53,141 nucleotides of DNA from a virus (IMGVR_UViG_3300047564_007050:1-53141); one strand, 5' to 3'; positions 14,501 to 24,435 are shown, counted from the first letter of the stretch. Translations and numbers: made by a program. The notes: generated by a model not told the origin, from the sequence alone.

Positions 14501-15391
14501 TTATTTTATGGTGGGTTTATATACTATTAGGTCACTCTCAATAACACCGGTTGCAATTTTATGTGTAATTTGAACATCTACTCCGGTTGCCGGATCTCTA
14601 ACCTTGTCGTCATTAAATGTTTCTACTGTTTCAATATATCCAAAGGTCTCGTCAAATTTTGCATCTGCCGGATCTATATCTGTAGTAACTCTAAACACTC
14701 TAGGTATAGTTTGCCTAACCATTGGATCATCTAGGTCAGCCGAAATTCTAGCTGCATATGTGTCTACTATAGTTTTAGTTATCAATTCTCTGCTCATTAC
14801 TGGACCATAGAATATGGCTTTAACTGTAAAGTTAAGGTTCCACATCACTTGTCTTCTACTAGACCAATCTTGAGAATATGAGTCGTCTAAAGATACATTA
14901 TTTAAAATTACCGGAACATCATCTTTATGATTTAATTCTGGTATTGTATTTACCGTTACAGTAAACCCCGGAGTAAACCAAGGTATAATTTGTTCAAAAA
15001 TTTGATTTGCCTCGTCTATATATTTTGATATTATTGTTAAAGTTATGCCAATATCATAGGGCACACCATTATATTGGTGATTAACTGTACCGCTAGAATC
15101 AGTTTTCGATATCTGCTTCTTTATAGTATTTAACTTTCTATCACTATCATAACTAATTGAAACTATTTCAAATGCCATTCTGGGCAATTTTATTGAATAT
15201 GTGCGGTCTAGATTAGGATCTGAATTTAATCTAGCTAAAAACTTTTCTGTTGGTCCATATGATAACGGCACTCTAAGACGCTCAACCTCATTTTCACCAA
15301 GCCGTCGAACAACAATAATATTGGAAAATATTAACCCAAAGCTGGCTATTATTTTTCTTAATGTTTGGTGATAAAATGGCTTTCCAAACAT
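14501..15391 (-). CDS. 15: Tail completion and sheath stabilizer protein gp15
   Basis: 296 residues (T4 gp15: 272). The N-terminus MFGKPFYHQTLRKIIASFGL and the following GLIFSNIIVVRR are typical of the T4-like tail terminator that caps tube and sheath and joins the tail to the neck. The C-terminal part includes RREL-like segments and the ATGVDVQITHKIATG strand region. It is placed between gp14 and gp16 as in T4, 5 bases after gp14, and is very likely part of the same late transcript. No deviations from the family stand out. Confidence 0.93.
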   Translation of the reverse strand: MFGKPFYHQTLRKIIASFGLIFSNIIVVRRLGENEVERLRVPLSYGPTEKFLARLNSDPNLDRTYSIKLPRMAFEIVSISYDSDRKLNTIKKQISKTDSSGTVNHQYNGVPYDIGITLTIISKYIDEANQIFEQIIPWFTPGFTVTVNTIPELNHKDDVPVILNNVSLDDSYSQDWSSRRQVMWNLNFTVKAIFYGPVMSRELITKTIVDTYAARISADLDDPMVRQTIPRVFRVTTDIDPADAKFDETFGYIETVETFNDDKVRDPATGVDVQITHKIATGVIESDLIVYKPTIK

Positions 15392-15396
15392 AAACT

Positions 15397-16251
15397 CTAC
15401 TCTTCAGAAAACGGATTAGACTCAGTAAAATCAATAAATTCAATATCATTAAAGGCTTTATTCTGACTAGAGTAATCATCTTTAATGTCAGATGTATCTA
15501 TATTTTCAGATAATGTTGCCTGAGCATTACTAATTGAGCCTTTTATATTGCCATTAATTGAAACAAAATCTCCGTAGACATCTTTTATTTTCATTTCTGT
15601 AGCAGATGCATACTCAATAAATCTTGCTCTGGATGTTGCACTTAAAATGCTATCGCCCTGAAATATTAATTCATTTTCAGTAAATGTTCCTGTAGAATTT
15701 TGTATCTTTAACACAAATACTTCAGAACCATCGGCAATATTTTCATCCAAATCTGCGATGCCAGTAGATATATTTTCATCTTGAAATGCATATTGTTCAC
15801 AGCGCAAGTCGAACGTGTAAAATTCTCCAAGATTATAGAATGTGCTTGCCTCATTAACAAACATAATTTCATATAAACCAACTGCTGTACTTAATGGCAA
15901 ATATATTAAATCTCCTTCTCTCGGTCGAGTCATCTCCGAGCCAAATACTTTAGAAAATGATCGCCTAGATATTGAAAAAGTTATCTGATTTCTTATCTCT
16001 AAACCAAATTTGCTTAATACGTTACCGTCACCTTGAAATCCATCAAAATCTCTTACGTATACTTCTATGTGGTGGTAATCATTAAAATTAGCTAAGGGGT
16101 CTTCTCTTAAAATAGGATCGACTTTTTCCAAATTTCTAGGAATATAGATAACATCTATCGCATGAATTTTTATTGATTCTTCAACCAAATCTTGCAATAG
16201 ATTTTGTTCGGTTTTTTGGCGGTATAAATTGAAGTATTTATTGCTAGGCAC
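15397..16251 (-). CDS. 14: Neck protein gp14
   Basis: About 284 residues (T4 gp14: 256). The segment NLLQDLVEESIKIHAIDVIYI is the conserved N-terminal region of T4-like gp14 head-tail connector proteins. I choose GTG 16251 because AGGGG lies 8 bases upstream and the next residues (PSNKYFNLYR) match where such proteins usually begin. The frame is open to TTG 16275, which would overlap the gp13 stop but has no ribosome site. The protein binds the gp13 ring at the portal and completes the head before tail joining. It lies between gp13 and gp15, as in T4. Confidence 0.93.
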   Translation of the reverse strand: MPSNKYFNLYRQKTEQNLLQDLVEESIKIHAIDVIYIPRNLEKVDPILREDPLANFNDYHHIEVYVRDFDGFQGDGNVLSKFGLEIRNQITFSISRRSFSKVFGSEMTRPREGDLIYLPLSTAVGLYEIMFVNEASTFYNLGEFYTFDLRCEQYAFQDENISTGIADLDENIADGSEVFVLKIQNSTGTFTENELIFQGDSILSATSRARFIEYASATEMKIKDVYGDFVSINGNIKGSISNAQATLSENIDTSDIKDDYSSQNKAFNDIEFIDFTESNPFSEE

Positions 16252-16267
16252 AGATAAATCCCCTAAA

Positions 16268-17497
16268 TTAACCAACTAAAAATTCTGGTGGAAATTCAAA
16301 CTCTTTCCTAACTCGGTCTCTAAGTATTCTTATTTCTTCAACGCCCTCATCATATATCTGTTGTCCGTTTAAAGTCACACCTCCGGGCAAAGATATTCCT
16401 GAATATTTTTTTAAATTCGCACCCCACTGCATTTTTAATAGCCCATATGCATATTCTCGAACAAATTCATCAGTATATATTTCAGTGTATACTGATGGAT
16501 TTAATGCTATCCAAGCCTCAAAGATAACCCACTTGTCTATCATTGATGGACGCAAATCTACATACACACGATCAGTTTTTCTGTTAAATCTTATGCCTTG
16601 AACTCCCCTAAACATAAATTCCCACATACTTATATATCTTTTATATATATCGTAAGTGACCAAATCGGTGGAGGCCAAATTAAACATATTATTGAGAGCA
16701 AATTGATACTGAAAATCAAACATACCACCAAGATTTCCACCAATAGTTGATGATTGTTGTGGAATTATATTGGTGATGCTAATTGCCTTTGTTCCTATAT
16801 GAATATATTTTGTATCTATGTTGCCTAAAGTTATTGCTAAATCTGTATTTTGTATTGTTACCGGATTAGCCACACTTTCTATAGTAACTTGTTCGCCCGG
16901 AATAAAACATTTATCATTGTTTGTATAAAACCTAATTATGCTACCATCCGTATTTTTGTCGTAAAAAGTTGCTATAGTGCCGCTTAGTGCCCCAACCATA
17001 GCTGCACCAACTTCAGGCGAATCTAATAAAGCAGTTTGCAACTTCATAGTTGAAGCTGTAATTTGATGATGTAAGTATGACCTTTGAATTCCGTCAAAAT
17101 GATAGTCTCTAAAATAAAGTAGCGCCTCATCAATGCGGTCTTCAATTTGTTGGTCATCTAAGTTTATATCTAATACCGGAGCACCTAATCTCCTTAAACA
17201 CCAATGAATTAAGTTTTTTCTTCCGGCAATTGAATTTGGTGTAGCTGCCTCGTCTGCTGGAGGAACATACACTTCGATCATGTAATTTGCCAATACAATA
17301 TCAGAAGAGTCAACATCAAAATTGAATGTTATGATGTTATCTTCTATTGTATAATCACTTAAGCTACTAGAATTTTGCAATAATCCATTTAAAAATATTG
17401 ACTGAGTTCCTTGTATCGGAAATTTAGATAATGTATATGTTCTTGCTCCTAACTTTTGTGGCGTTTCATTAGTAACAAAATATTGCTGAATAGACAT
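16268..17497 (-). CDS. 13: Neck protein gp13
   Basis: 409 residues, about 100 more than T4 gp13 (309). The conserved core is RKNLIHWCLRRLGAPVLDIN followed by QIEDRIDEALLYFRDYH, and near the C-terminus YAYGLLKMQWGANLKKY and RVRKEFEFPPEF, all typical of gp13. The extra length includes an N-terminal strand-rich domain (residues about 1-80, with YTLSKFPIQGTQSIFLNGLL and a DDSSDIVLANYMIEV-like strand pattern) that could bind accessory neck or fibre proteins. A late-promoter-like GATAAATA lies 30 bases upstream, so the neck and terminase genes may form one late unit starting here. Confidence 0.95.
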   Translation of the reverse strand: MSIQQYFVTNETPQKLGARTYTLSKFPIQGTQSIFLNGLLQNSSSLSDYTIEDNIITFNFDVDSSDIVLANYMIEVYVPPADEAATPNSIAGRKNLIHWCLRRLGAPVLDINLDDQQIEDRIDEALLYFRDYHFDGIQRSYLHHQITASTMKLQTALLDSPEVGAAMVGALSGTIATFYDKNTDGSIIRFYTNNDKCFIPGEQVTIESVANPVTIQNTDLAITLGNIDTKYIHIGTKAISITNIIPQQSSTIGGNLGGMFDFQYQFALNNMFNLASTDLVTYDIYKRYISMWEFMFRGVQGIRFNRKTDRVYVDLRPSMIDKWVIFEAWIALNPSVYTEIYTDEFVREYAYGLLKMQWGANLKKYSGISLPGGVTLNGQQIYDEGVEEIRILRDRVRKEFEFPPEFLVG

Positions 17498-17526
17498 ATA
17501 TTAATCCGATGTTAAAAATATAATAG

Positions 17527-17534
17527 TATTTATC
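17527..17534 (-). promoter_or_regulatory. Variant late promoter for the neck-terminase unit
   Basis: GATAAATA followed by C on the minus strand, 30 bases upstream of the gp13 start. One base differs from the T4 consensus; the spacing matches the exact copies elsewhere. Confidence 0.4.
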
Positions 17535-17538
17535 TGCA

Positions 17539-18492
17539 CTAAGCCGATACCGCAACCGCCAACTTAGCAGCATCAACAGCTTTTTGAGTTGTACTTTCTT
17601 TAGCTGGATCAGATGGTAAGTTATCAGTCTTGGTTTTAATGGCAGAAATACTTATATTATCTGGTGCGACATATCCTGAAATTGGCAATCTAGTAGTTAT
17701 GTTAGCATCAATTCTAGCAAGTTCAGTAGACAATTCAGTTCTAACTTGAGTTGCTATTTGAGTTGTTGTTGGAATATCACCTGTCGCAGCGGGACTTGAC
17801 GGTAAGTTATCGGTTTTTAATTTTATGGCTGCAATACTTGTATTATCTGGCGATATGTATGAAGAAATTGGCAATCTTGTACTAACCGCAACATCTAATT
17901 TTGTACTATTAGTATCAATTTCTTGTCTAATTTGAGAACTGGTAGGTGGGGTTACATATGTTGTTGTTGCAAGTCTTGTGCTAATCGGCACATCAATTCT
18001 ATCTAATTCTGTGGTTAATGAATTTCTAACAGCGGTGGCAATAGAGTTTGTTCCGCCACTAGAAAGTGTTCTAGTAGAATAGCTCCAAATATCTGCTGCC
18101 GAGGCACCGCCTCCACCACCACTGGTTGTAACTACTGTGGCGTTAGCAGACTGAATTAGGAGGGCTTGAACTCCGGCTGAGTATGCGATTGGGTCTCCGC
18201 TTGGACCTCCGATGAGGTTGCCTCCTGCGACACGGGCGATATAGTTCCCCGCCGCAAAACCAAGCTGCCACGTCCCCAATAATTCGACCGTAAGTCCGAC
18301 TTGGACTCCTGGGCCGAGTTGGTCAAGTCCTGTTCCTTTTGCGATTCTGTCATATATAATTCCTTCCTCCGACATTTGGGCTAATTTTACAGCATCATAT
18401 AATACGGAACAATCAACATCTGTGACTCCAGAGTCTATCTGTATCAAAGATGTGTCAAAATTAAATGTAAATGGTTCTATGTAATATGGCAT
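17539..18492 (-). CDS. Virion fibre-type protein with internal repeats, mosaic
   Basis: 317 residues. Residues about 30-115 form a module seen in many unrelated phages (DRIAKGTGLDQLGPGVQVGL ... NYIARVAGGNLIGG ... AYSAGVQALLIQ), coded by a clearly GC-richer stretch (about 18180-18300, near 58 percent GC by my count). A Gly-rich hinge (TSGGGGGASAADIWSYSTRTL) follows, then a helical repeat region. Two copies of a 32-residue unit (TRLPISSYISPDN...LKTDNLPSSPA and TRLPISGYVAPDN...TKTDNLPSDPA) are encoded at about 17789-17887 and 17599-17700. This layout suggests a trimeric rod with an N-terminal attachment domain. It precedes the neck genes, where T4 has fibritin (wac), but I see no sequence similarity to fibritin. 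Confidence 0.8.
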   Translation of the reverse strand: MPYYIEPFTFNFDTSLIQIDSGVTDVDCSVLYDAVKLAQMSEEGIIYDRIAKGTGLDQLGPGVQVGLTVELLGTWQLGFAAGNYIARVAGGNLIGGPSGDPIAYSAGVQALLIQSANATVVTTSGGGGGASAADIWSYSTRTLSSGGTNSIATAVRNSLTTELDRIDVPISTRLATTTYVTPPTSSQIRQEIDTNSTKLDVAVSTRLPISSYISPDNTSIAAIKLKTDNLPSSPAATGDIPTTTQIATQVRTELSTELARIDANITTRLPISGYVAPDNISISAIKTKTDNLPSDPAKESTTQKAVDAAKLAVAVSA

Positions 18493-18495
18493 AAA

Positions 18496-19938
18496 CTATA
18501 CGTCACTATTTCTTGATGCGTTTACTGAAGCTCCTGTTGAAGATACTGTTACCGTAGTTGCAAACGGTATAATAGGACTCACCCCAGAGCCATTTCTAAC
18601 ATCCACTCTAGCAGTAAATACTGTGTTAAAAGTAAAACTTGAAGCCAAATTAGTTGTGGTTGCTTGAGTGTCTATATATGGAACAAAAACATCGTCAGTC
18701 GTCACAATATTTTCTAATAAAGTTGGTGACAATCCATTAAAAGTTTTGGTTGCTGTTGTGTAGCTAGTGTATGTATATCGTTTATTTTTGATGCGAATAA
18801 CACCACTTGTTGGAGTATCAGAAGGAATACTTTCAACTATAGTTAATGCAGTTGCACCCGAACTTGCCGTAACCGGAGTAAATTGGTCTTTAATAATATT
18901 TCCAGAACCATCTGCTCTAGTAACCAAAACTCGATCTCCACTTACCAAGTTTCCAATATTTATTGTTGCTAATATTGGGGGTGATTGCGTTGTTCCATCA
19001 TGAGCTATTAACTGATACTTTGTAGATTCTGCTGGCAAAACTCCGGTTAAGAACCAACCTTGAGCTACGAAAAAAGTTCCTCCGGCAAAGGTCCCAAACG
19101 GTGCTGAAGCAATCTCAGGGTACGCCACATTTAATTTTCTATATCTCCAGCCAGGAATACTATTTATGGTATCGGTGCTATCTTCTCTGGTTATATATTG
19201 AAGATATTGATATGCTTCTTGTAGAGTGCAAGAGTTGGATAGAGTTATAGTTCCCTTATATAATTTAGGTCCGTTTCCGTTTCCTAAATCTTGAGTCGTG
19301 TCACCCGCAGTTATGGTAACTTTGCTACTTAATGCGGCAGCCTGAGCTTCAGTCAAAACTATAGCAGAATCTAAAGTTGTGCTTAAAGCTGCTGGAGACT
19401 CACCTCCAGCCGCAAGGTTGGTGTCGAAGTGAGAGTATGTTTGTCCCCACTTGCGAGAAAATGCAGTTACGTTTCCAGAATCAATAAAGGCATTTGCGGT
19501 TTTGACTTTAATCAAAATGCGAATGTGACCATCATCCCAAAACTTTGTAAGTTTAGCGTTATTCTGAACCACATACATCGGCGAGTTTTCAACAATACCA
19601 CCGATAGTTTGCAAACCCGAATATTGTACTGCTGTTCCGTTTTGCTTGATTGATCCGAAATTAATGTATTGAGCCGCAGTATCATCAATATTAAATGATA
19701 TTGCGCCAGATCCTAGTAAATTTAATCGAGACGCCACGTCCGGATCTCTAGGACCGTCTAATTTAGATGGATTTGGAGATAAAATATCAAGATTATCATT
19801 GTCTGAAAAAATCTCATTATCAGCCAAATCTTGAAGCCACTTATGCAATTCCAATACAGTATATACCTGCGTTCCCGAAATGTGCCTAATGTCACCAGTT
19901 GCGCTAATACTAAACTCTGTTGGGTTAATATCTGGCAT
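18496..19938 (-). CDS. Virion structural protein of unknown role, fibre cluster
   Basis: 480 residues, 3 bases before the next gene. The N-terminus (FSISATGDIRHISGTQVYTV, then LELHKWLQDLADN) and middle (TAAQYINFGSIKQNG, SPMYVVQNNAKLTKFWDDGH) resemble a protein family found in phage tail regions whose role is not assigned. The C-terminal third has beta-sandwich-like segments (TVFTARVDVRNGSGVSPIIP). No catalytic motifs, membrane segments or coiled coils are visible. Being in a tight string with a spike and fibre genes, it is most likely part of the adhesin or its attachment. Confidence 0.8.
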   Translation of the reverse strand: MPDINPTEFSISATGDIRHISGTQVYTVLELHKWLQDLADNEIFSDNDNLDILSPNPSKLDGPRDPDVASRLNLLGSGAISFNIDDTAAQYINFGSIKQNGTAVQYSGLQTIGGIVENSPMYVVQNNAKLTKFWDDGHIRILIKVKTANAFIDSGNVTAFSRKWGQTYSHFDTNLAAGGESPAALSTTLDSAIVLTEAQAAALSSKVTITAGDTTQDLGNGNGPKLYKGTITLSNSCTLQEAYQYLQYITREDSTDTINSIPGWRYRKLNVAYPEIASAPFGTFAGGTFFVAQGWFLTGVLPAESTKYQLIAHDGTTQSPPILATINIGNLVSGDRVLVTRADGSGNIIKDQFTPVTASSGATALTIVESIPSDTPTSGVIRIKNKRYTYTSYTTATKTFNGLSPTLLENIVTTDDVFVPYIDTQATTTNLASSFTFNTVFTARVDVRNGSGVSPIIPFATTVTVSSTGASVNASRNSDV

Positions 19939-19947
19939 AAAATCTCC

Positions 19948-22900
19948 TTATTCGTCCAAAATCTGATTGGCGGTCTGTGTATTATTAGAATTGCTTAAAA
20001 TTGTTGAGGTTTTCCACTCTTGATAATATGGGCTTGCTGTTCCTTTACGCACAACTATCTCAATCGGAATGTCTACGGTGTGCGTGTAGGTGTAAGCGAA
20101 GCTACCAGTAGTAACAGTCTGATTGGCAATCACGGCAAGCGTGTCGGTACGACGGATCAAGATGCGTGAATCGGTTACGATGTTACTGACCGTCAAGGTG
20201 TAGGAGGCTGCTGGAGAATAGTAGGTTCCGTCATCAGCTTGCATACGAGCGAACCCAGGCACTTCGTTGCCAGAGCCGTCTACTACTCGCACACCCTTTA
20301 GTGTCGCTCCTGCTGAGCCGTATAGAACTCCACGAGCGGTTTCGTAGCCAGTACCTACAGGAATTACCATCACTGGCAGAGCCGTATTATGGAACCCGCT
20401 AAGTAGGTTGTAGTCGTCTTGTGCAGTCTGCCACGAAAGATACTGAGCAATAGTTGCTGCACTAGAGCCGTCTGTGACTGTTACCGTGATTGACCATTGC
20501 TTGCTATTCCATGTGACCGGAGACGCTCCGTGATTGGTAATCGTAATAGCCTTAGCGCCTGGGTTGGTGTCAGGGATTGCATTGTCGAGCTGCGAAACTG
20601 GAATAGAAGCAACCCGTTCAGTGAGTGTAAATCCAAGGTCGATTGCGTCATACCCTGGTTTACGCACTCTCAACATTACGCTTGTGTTTGCATACCAATC
20701 GGGAATGAGCGTAACTGAAGCACTACCAGTTCTAGTTTCTAAACGCTTACCATCGGACACTCTAAAGATTGAATAAACGGAACTCGAAAGCCCATTTATT
20801 ACTGTGACCGGAGGATTGTTGTATGGATACGGATTAGCCGCACAAGCGACTGCGCTGGTTACACCGTATATGTGAATTCTTGTAAGTGTATTAGTTGCGT
20901 TTGAAGTGTTTACAAGCGCACGAACTCTTAGCCGTACACCAGTGGGTGATATGCCAGTTTCTGCGGAAAGGTTTGCTGCTGTAAGAGCTTTGAACGTACC
21001 ACTAAATCCAGAGCCTTTATCCAGGTCATATGTCAAAGTGAAGTTAGCAATGTTTGTGCCGCTTATAGCAGGAGTAGTGTTGGCAAACGAGGTCAACCCA
21101 AGGATAGCATAGCTCCACGTCCATGTGATTTGATTACCTGCTGTTGGCATTGCTAAAGCACCGTTACGAATCAGCGGACCACCGGAATCCTCTGTGTAAG
21201 CGTTTGCATCAAGCACCGAACCACTAAACTTTTCGCTTCCTGTGTTGATATAAAGACTTAAAGTTGTCGCTGACGTAAGTACATCAAGAAACATTGGTAC
21301 ACGGAGACCGCCACCAGCACCAGGCGTCCCCGCTGCTCCGATTACTCGCTGACCAATGCCCGAACAATACGTAGTGGCATAGGGAGCGGCTGCATACGAT
21401 AACGGATTGCCGCTTTCAGAAACGTAAAAGTCATTACCTGAGCCATTGGCCGAACCAACGGGAATGCTAGTGCTATAGCCAGCTCCAGGTACAACATAGA
21501 CTTTGGACATATGACAATCAGAAATACCACCAACCGAGATGAAAGCTCTAGCTGATGCTACTGTTGGGCCTTGTGCAGTAAACGGTGCGCTTGGTGTTCC
21601 AATATCTCTAAAGTGTACACGAGTACAGTTGTTGTTCATGGTGAAAAAATCAAAGAGCGGCCAATAAGGATAGCCTGGAACGTAATCCATGCCGATAAAC
21701 ACACCATCTGAACATGCTGTCAAATTTATCGCAGAGCCGTTACCGGCACTTAAACTAGGTAAAGTTGGGTGCAATCTCGATGAAATTTTTGTGTTTGTGT
21801 AAGTAAAATTAGAGCAAGCTGTAAGACTCAAAGAAAAGGCATTTGTAGCACTTCCTATCAACATCTCATTGTTAGCAGTGATATTTGAACAATAATTCAG
21901 TGCTACACTTGGAGCGTTTGCAGCATATACATAAAGATTATTTGATAATGTTATGTTTTTACAGTTGTTAATGCTTAATGCAGCACTTCTAGTGCCTCTG
22001 TAAAAAGTACAGTTTGAAATACTGACGCTACTTGATTCTCGAATAAAAACACCAGGGCTGGTAGTGCTAAAAACACCAATGCCGCAATTCGACAATATAA
22101 GTTGTTCTGTTATCGTAGCAGCATTTTCGGCATTACTAACGCCATCTAAAATTGCACTGTTAATGTAAGTTGCATAAAAAGCTTGTTTTTCTGGACGACC
22201 TGCGTGTCCCGCAAAAATAGCCTTGTTCATTGTAAACGGACCGCCACCTCTAAAGTGTGGTCTTTCTCGTGGTGCTACTGCTGTCGTTAATTGCGAGGCA
22301 TTACTATATGCACTTCGCATACAGATGTTAGGCACTTGTATTTTTGCGCCAGATGGAGGCAGTTTGCCCCATGTTGAGCCGCCGAAGGTAATTAGCCCCG
22401 TACTTCCGCAGGTAAATATCCTGTGCCCCGTGTCCATGTTTGTAGTGCTATCAACAGCACAATACCACTCATACACTCCGCTGCCTGACGCTGTTTCAAT
22501 TTGTACTGCTGGGCAGTAGTCACCTGCATAATGCTGTAGTGTCATTCCAGCAACACCAGTAGCCGTGCCTAATTCAAACCAATCTCCATTAAAGTTTACA
22601 ACCCCTTGGTATGTAGTTTGAATTCCGTTTTCAGCCTGGAAGTTTCCGTTTGACGCCATGTGGAACTCAAGCCAACCACGCTGGCCACCTGTAGCTGAAT
22701 TGACTGTCGCCGTTGCTCCACCTGCAAACGTCAGGACGTCGTTGTCGTTAATTGTGCCTGTTTTTCTGCGTAGCTTTACAAATCCGGTAGCTGGCATCGC
22801 AGTGCCAGGGGTGACTCTGACAGTGCCGAGCGCAGTATATACGCCGAGAAACTCTCCTACGTTCCCTCCGCTTACCGTTACGTCATCAGTGCCTTGAGTT

Positions 22901-23367
22901 CCTAATGCTGGAACATTTCCAGAAGACGCATCAAAGGGAATCCACCATACAGTAGTGCCATCAAAGTTAAGTGTTCCGTTGCTGACGCTGTAGTAATAGG
23001 GATACGCCGCTTGTTGCGAATAAAGATTGTCTGAATTAACGGTAAGAGTGGCACCATTAGTAATGGTGTAAATTTCTTGATTATTAAGCGCTAAATTGAG
23101 ATATGCAAAACCGTTAGTTGCACCAGACACCGTAGCAAGAGCATTAGCTGTGAGAGTTAGTTGTGTGGTGCTTTGTATAGAAAGGACGTTTCCAAGGTAT
23201 GTGGTGCCAGAGTAAATGGGACATCCAATAGGAGTATTTGTTGCATTAAACGCAGTTCCTACGCCGGTAATAATGGCACTTGAAGTAGATGAGGTGATAG
23301 AGCCAGCAAGCGCAGTAGCAAATGCGTCGTCAAAGTTTCTACTGGTTGTTGCTGTTACGTTAGCCAT
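19948..23367 (-). CDS. Large tail spike or fibre protein with beta-helix repeats
   Basis: 1139 residues. Residues about 15-70 are a small beta-domain (ITGVGTAFNATNTPIGCPIY ... QLTLTANA) also seen in other virion proteins here. The centre, residues about 370-600, has repeated N-x-I-x-x-N rungs (NCKNITLSNNLYV, YCSNITANNEMLIG, ACSNFTYTNTKISS), the look of a right-handed parallel beta-helix, as in receptor-binding or glycan-degrading spikes. The C-terminal third looks like stacked beta-sandwich domains (SGVSPTGVRLRVRALV-like, TDSRILIRRTDTLAVI). Base composition of about 20030-23000 is visibly richer in GC (for example near 47 percent at 20041-20100) than neighbouring genes near one third GC, pointing to acquisition from another phage. 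No enzymatic residues could be assigned. Confidence 0.85.
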   Translation of the reverse strand: MANVTATTSRNFDDAFATALAGSITSSTSSAIITGVGTAFNATNTPIGCPIYSGTTYLGNVLSIQSTTQLTLTANALATVSGATNGFAYLNLALNNQEIYTITNGATLTVNSDNLYSQQAAYPYYYSVSNGTLNFDGTTVWWIPFDASSGNVPALGTQGTDDVTVSGGNVGEFLGVYTALGTVRVTPGTAMPATGFVKLRRKTGTINDNDVLTFAGGATATVNSATGGQRGWLEFHMASNGNFQAENGIQTTYQGVVNFNGDWFELGTATGVAGMTLQHYAGDYCPAVQIETASGSGVYEWYCAVDSTTNMDTGHRIFTCGSTGLITFGGSTWGKLPPSGAKIQVPNICMRSAYSNASQLTTAVAPRERPHFRGGGPFTMNKAIFAGHAGRPEKQAFYATYINSAILDGVSNAENAATITEQLILSNCGIGVFSTTSPGVFIRESSSVSISNCTFYRGTRSAALSINNCKNITLSNNLYVYAANAPSVALNYCSNITANNEMLIGSATNAFSLSLTACSNFTYTNTKISSRLHPTLPSLSAGNGSAINLTACSDGVFIGMDYVPGYPYWPLFDFFTMNNNCTRVHFRDIGTPSAPFTAQGPTVASARAFISVGGISDCHMSKVYVVPGAGYSTSIPVGSANGSGNDFYVSESGNPLSYAAAPYATTYCSGIGQRVIGAAGTPGAGGGLRVPMFLDVLTSATTLSLYINTGSEKFSGSVLDANAYTEDSGGPLIRNGALAMPTAGNQITWTWSYAILGLTSFANTTPAISGTNIANFTLTYDLDKGSGFSGTFKALTAANLSAETGISPTGVRLRVRALVNTSNATNTLTRIHIYGVTSAVACAANPYPYNNPPVTVINGLSSSVYSIFRVSDGKRLETRTGSASVTLIPDWYANTSVMLRVRKPGYDAIDLGFTLTERVASIPVSQLDNAIPDTNPGAKAITITNHGASPVTWNSKQWSITVTVTDGSSAATIAQYLSWQTAQDDYNLLSGFHNTALPVMVIPVGTGYETARGVLYGSAGATLKGVRVVDGSGNEVPGFARMQADDGTYYSPAASYTLTVSNIVTDSRILIRRTDTLAVIANQTVTTGSFAYTYTHTVDIPIEIVVRKGTASPYYQEWKTSTILSNSNNTQTANQILDE

Positions 23368-23370
23368 AAA

Positions 23371-24435
23371 TTATACTTGTGTTTGTGTAATATTAGCCAA
23401 AGACCCATCTGGATTATAATTAAACACTTTAGTTATCGTTACTGTAGATTTATAATACTTTAATTCTGTTAAATTTCCTTCTGTATATGCAAATGTTTTG
23501 TAGTCACCGTTACTATAATCCAATCTAGTTAAAATTCCTGCCGTATATGTAAACACTGGACTTCTGCCAGGCAAATCTAAATTTATATCATCAACCACAG
23601 ATTTTTCTGCTTTGTTATCTTGCAAAGTTTTACCTTGATTTGCAGATAGAGCATCTGTGGCGCTTGTGCTAGTTAAATTATCAATTACTGATGGTATTAC
23701 AGGTTTATTTAGTATTTGGGCATCACCAATATTTGCGTTCCAATCAGCATTTACGTTTACTTCCGCACCAGCTTGAACGCCATCAAGTTTAACTTTATCA
23801 TCGAAACTCATGAATCCGGAAATGGTCTGAGTTGCTATAGGATGCGTATGATTTGCTTCAGCCGCACCAACATCTGATGCAGTCAAAATCACCACACCAG
23901 TTTTTGCGTTTACGCTGGTTACGGGAGCAGCCGGAGGAGAAACATTTTTCCATAGATTTGCGGCTGAGTCGTATGTTAATACTTGTCCGTTTAAATTGCC
24001 ACTGACTGCAACATCTGTGAGTTGGTCTAATGATAGCAAATCAATTCTTAAATTGGTTGTATTGTCGGCTGAAATTCGTTGATTCTGCTCAGTGTTTATA
24101 TTTTGTTGTAGAGTATTTTCTGCCTGAGTTGCACGAATAATTTCATCGCTTAAATCTTCGGCAACTTCTTGTATATCAGAGTCTAAATTTGCAATTAGAC
24201 TATCAACATACGATTTATTGGTAGCATCGTTACTGTTGGTTGGTGTCAATAAATTTATCAGTTTATTATTTCCGGCATCTATATCGCCAGTAAATGCGAT
24301 TGAGCCATTACGCTTAATAAGCTCTAGTCCTTCAGCCAACTTACTTAACTGAATGGCAGCATTTGCAGCCACCTCAGAGTCGGTAATTGTAAGCGGTTTA
24401 ATCTGTGTATTACCACGGATCTTGGTTATTGGCAT
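23371..24435 (-). CDS. Tail fibre protein with coiled coil and His-rich junction
   Basis: 354 residues. Residues about 1-60 start MPITKIRGNTQIKPLTI and contain the DSEVAANAAIQLSKLA pattern common at the N-terminus of phage fibres. Residues about 75-130 are predicted coiled coil (DSDIQEVAEDLSDEIIRATQ ... QNRISADN-like). Then come the collar-like unit VTSVNAKTGVVILTASDVGA with AANHTHPIA-like His pair, and a C-terminal strand-rich region of YTAGILTRLDYSNGDYKTF type. It starts 3 bases from the preceding spike gene and has its own late promoter 39 bases upstream. It is likely a trimeric fibre that presents or connects the larger spike. Confidence 0.85.
   Translation of the reverse strand: MPITKIRGNTQIKPLTITDSEVAANAAIQLSKLAEGLELIKRNGSIAFTGDIDAGNNKLINLLTPTNSNDATNKSYVDSLIANLDSDIQEVAEDLSDEIIRATQAENTLQQNINTEQNQRISADNTTNLRIDLLSLDQLTDVAVSGNLNGQVLTYDSAANLWKNVSPPAAPVTSVNAKTGVVILTASDVGAAEANHTHPIATQTISGFMSFDDKVKLDGVQAGAEVNVNADWNANIGDAQILNKPVIPSVIDNLTSTSATDALSANQGKTLQDNKAEKSVVDDINLDLPGRSPVFTYTAGILTRLDYSNGDYKTFAYTEGNLTELKYYKSTVTITKVFNYNPDGSLANITQTQV

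Noticed and set aside
22223-23419. Several plus-strand open frames opposite the spike gene.
   Set aside because: They are long only because the gene is GC-richer with fewer chance stops; no recognisable protein and no start signals.
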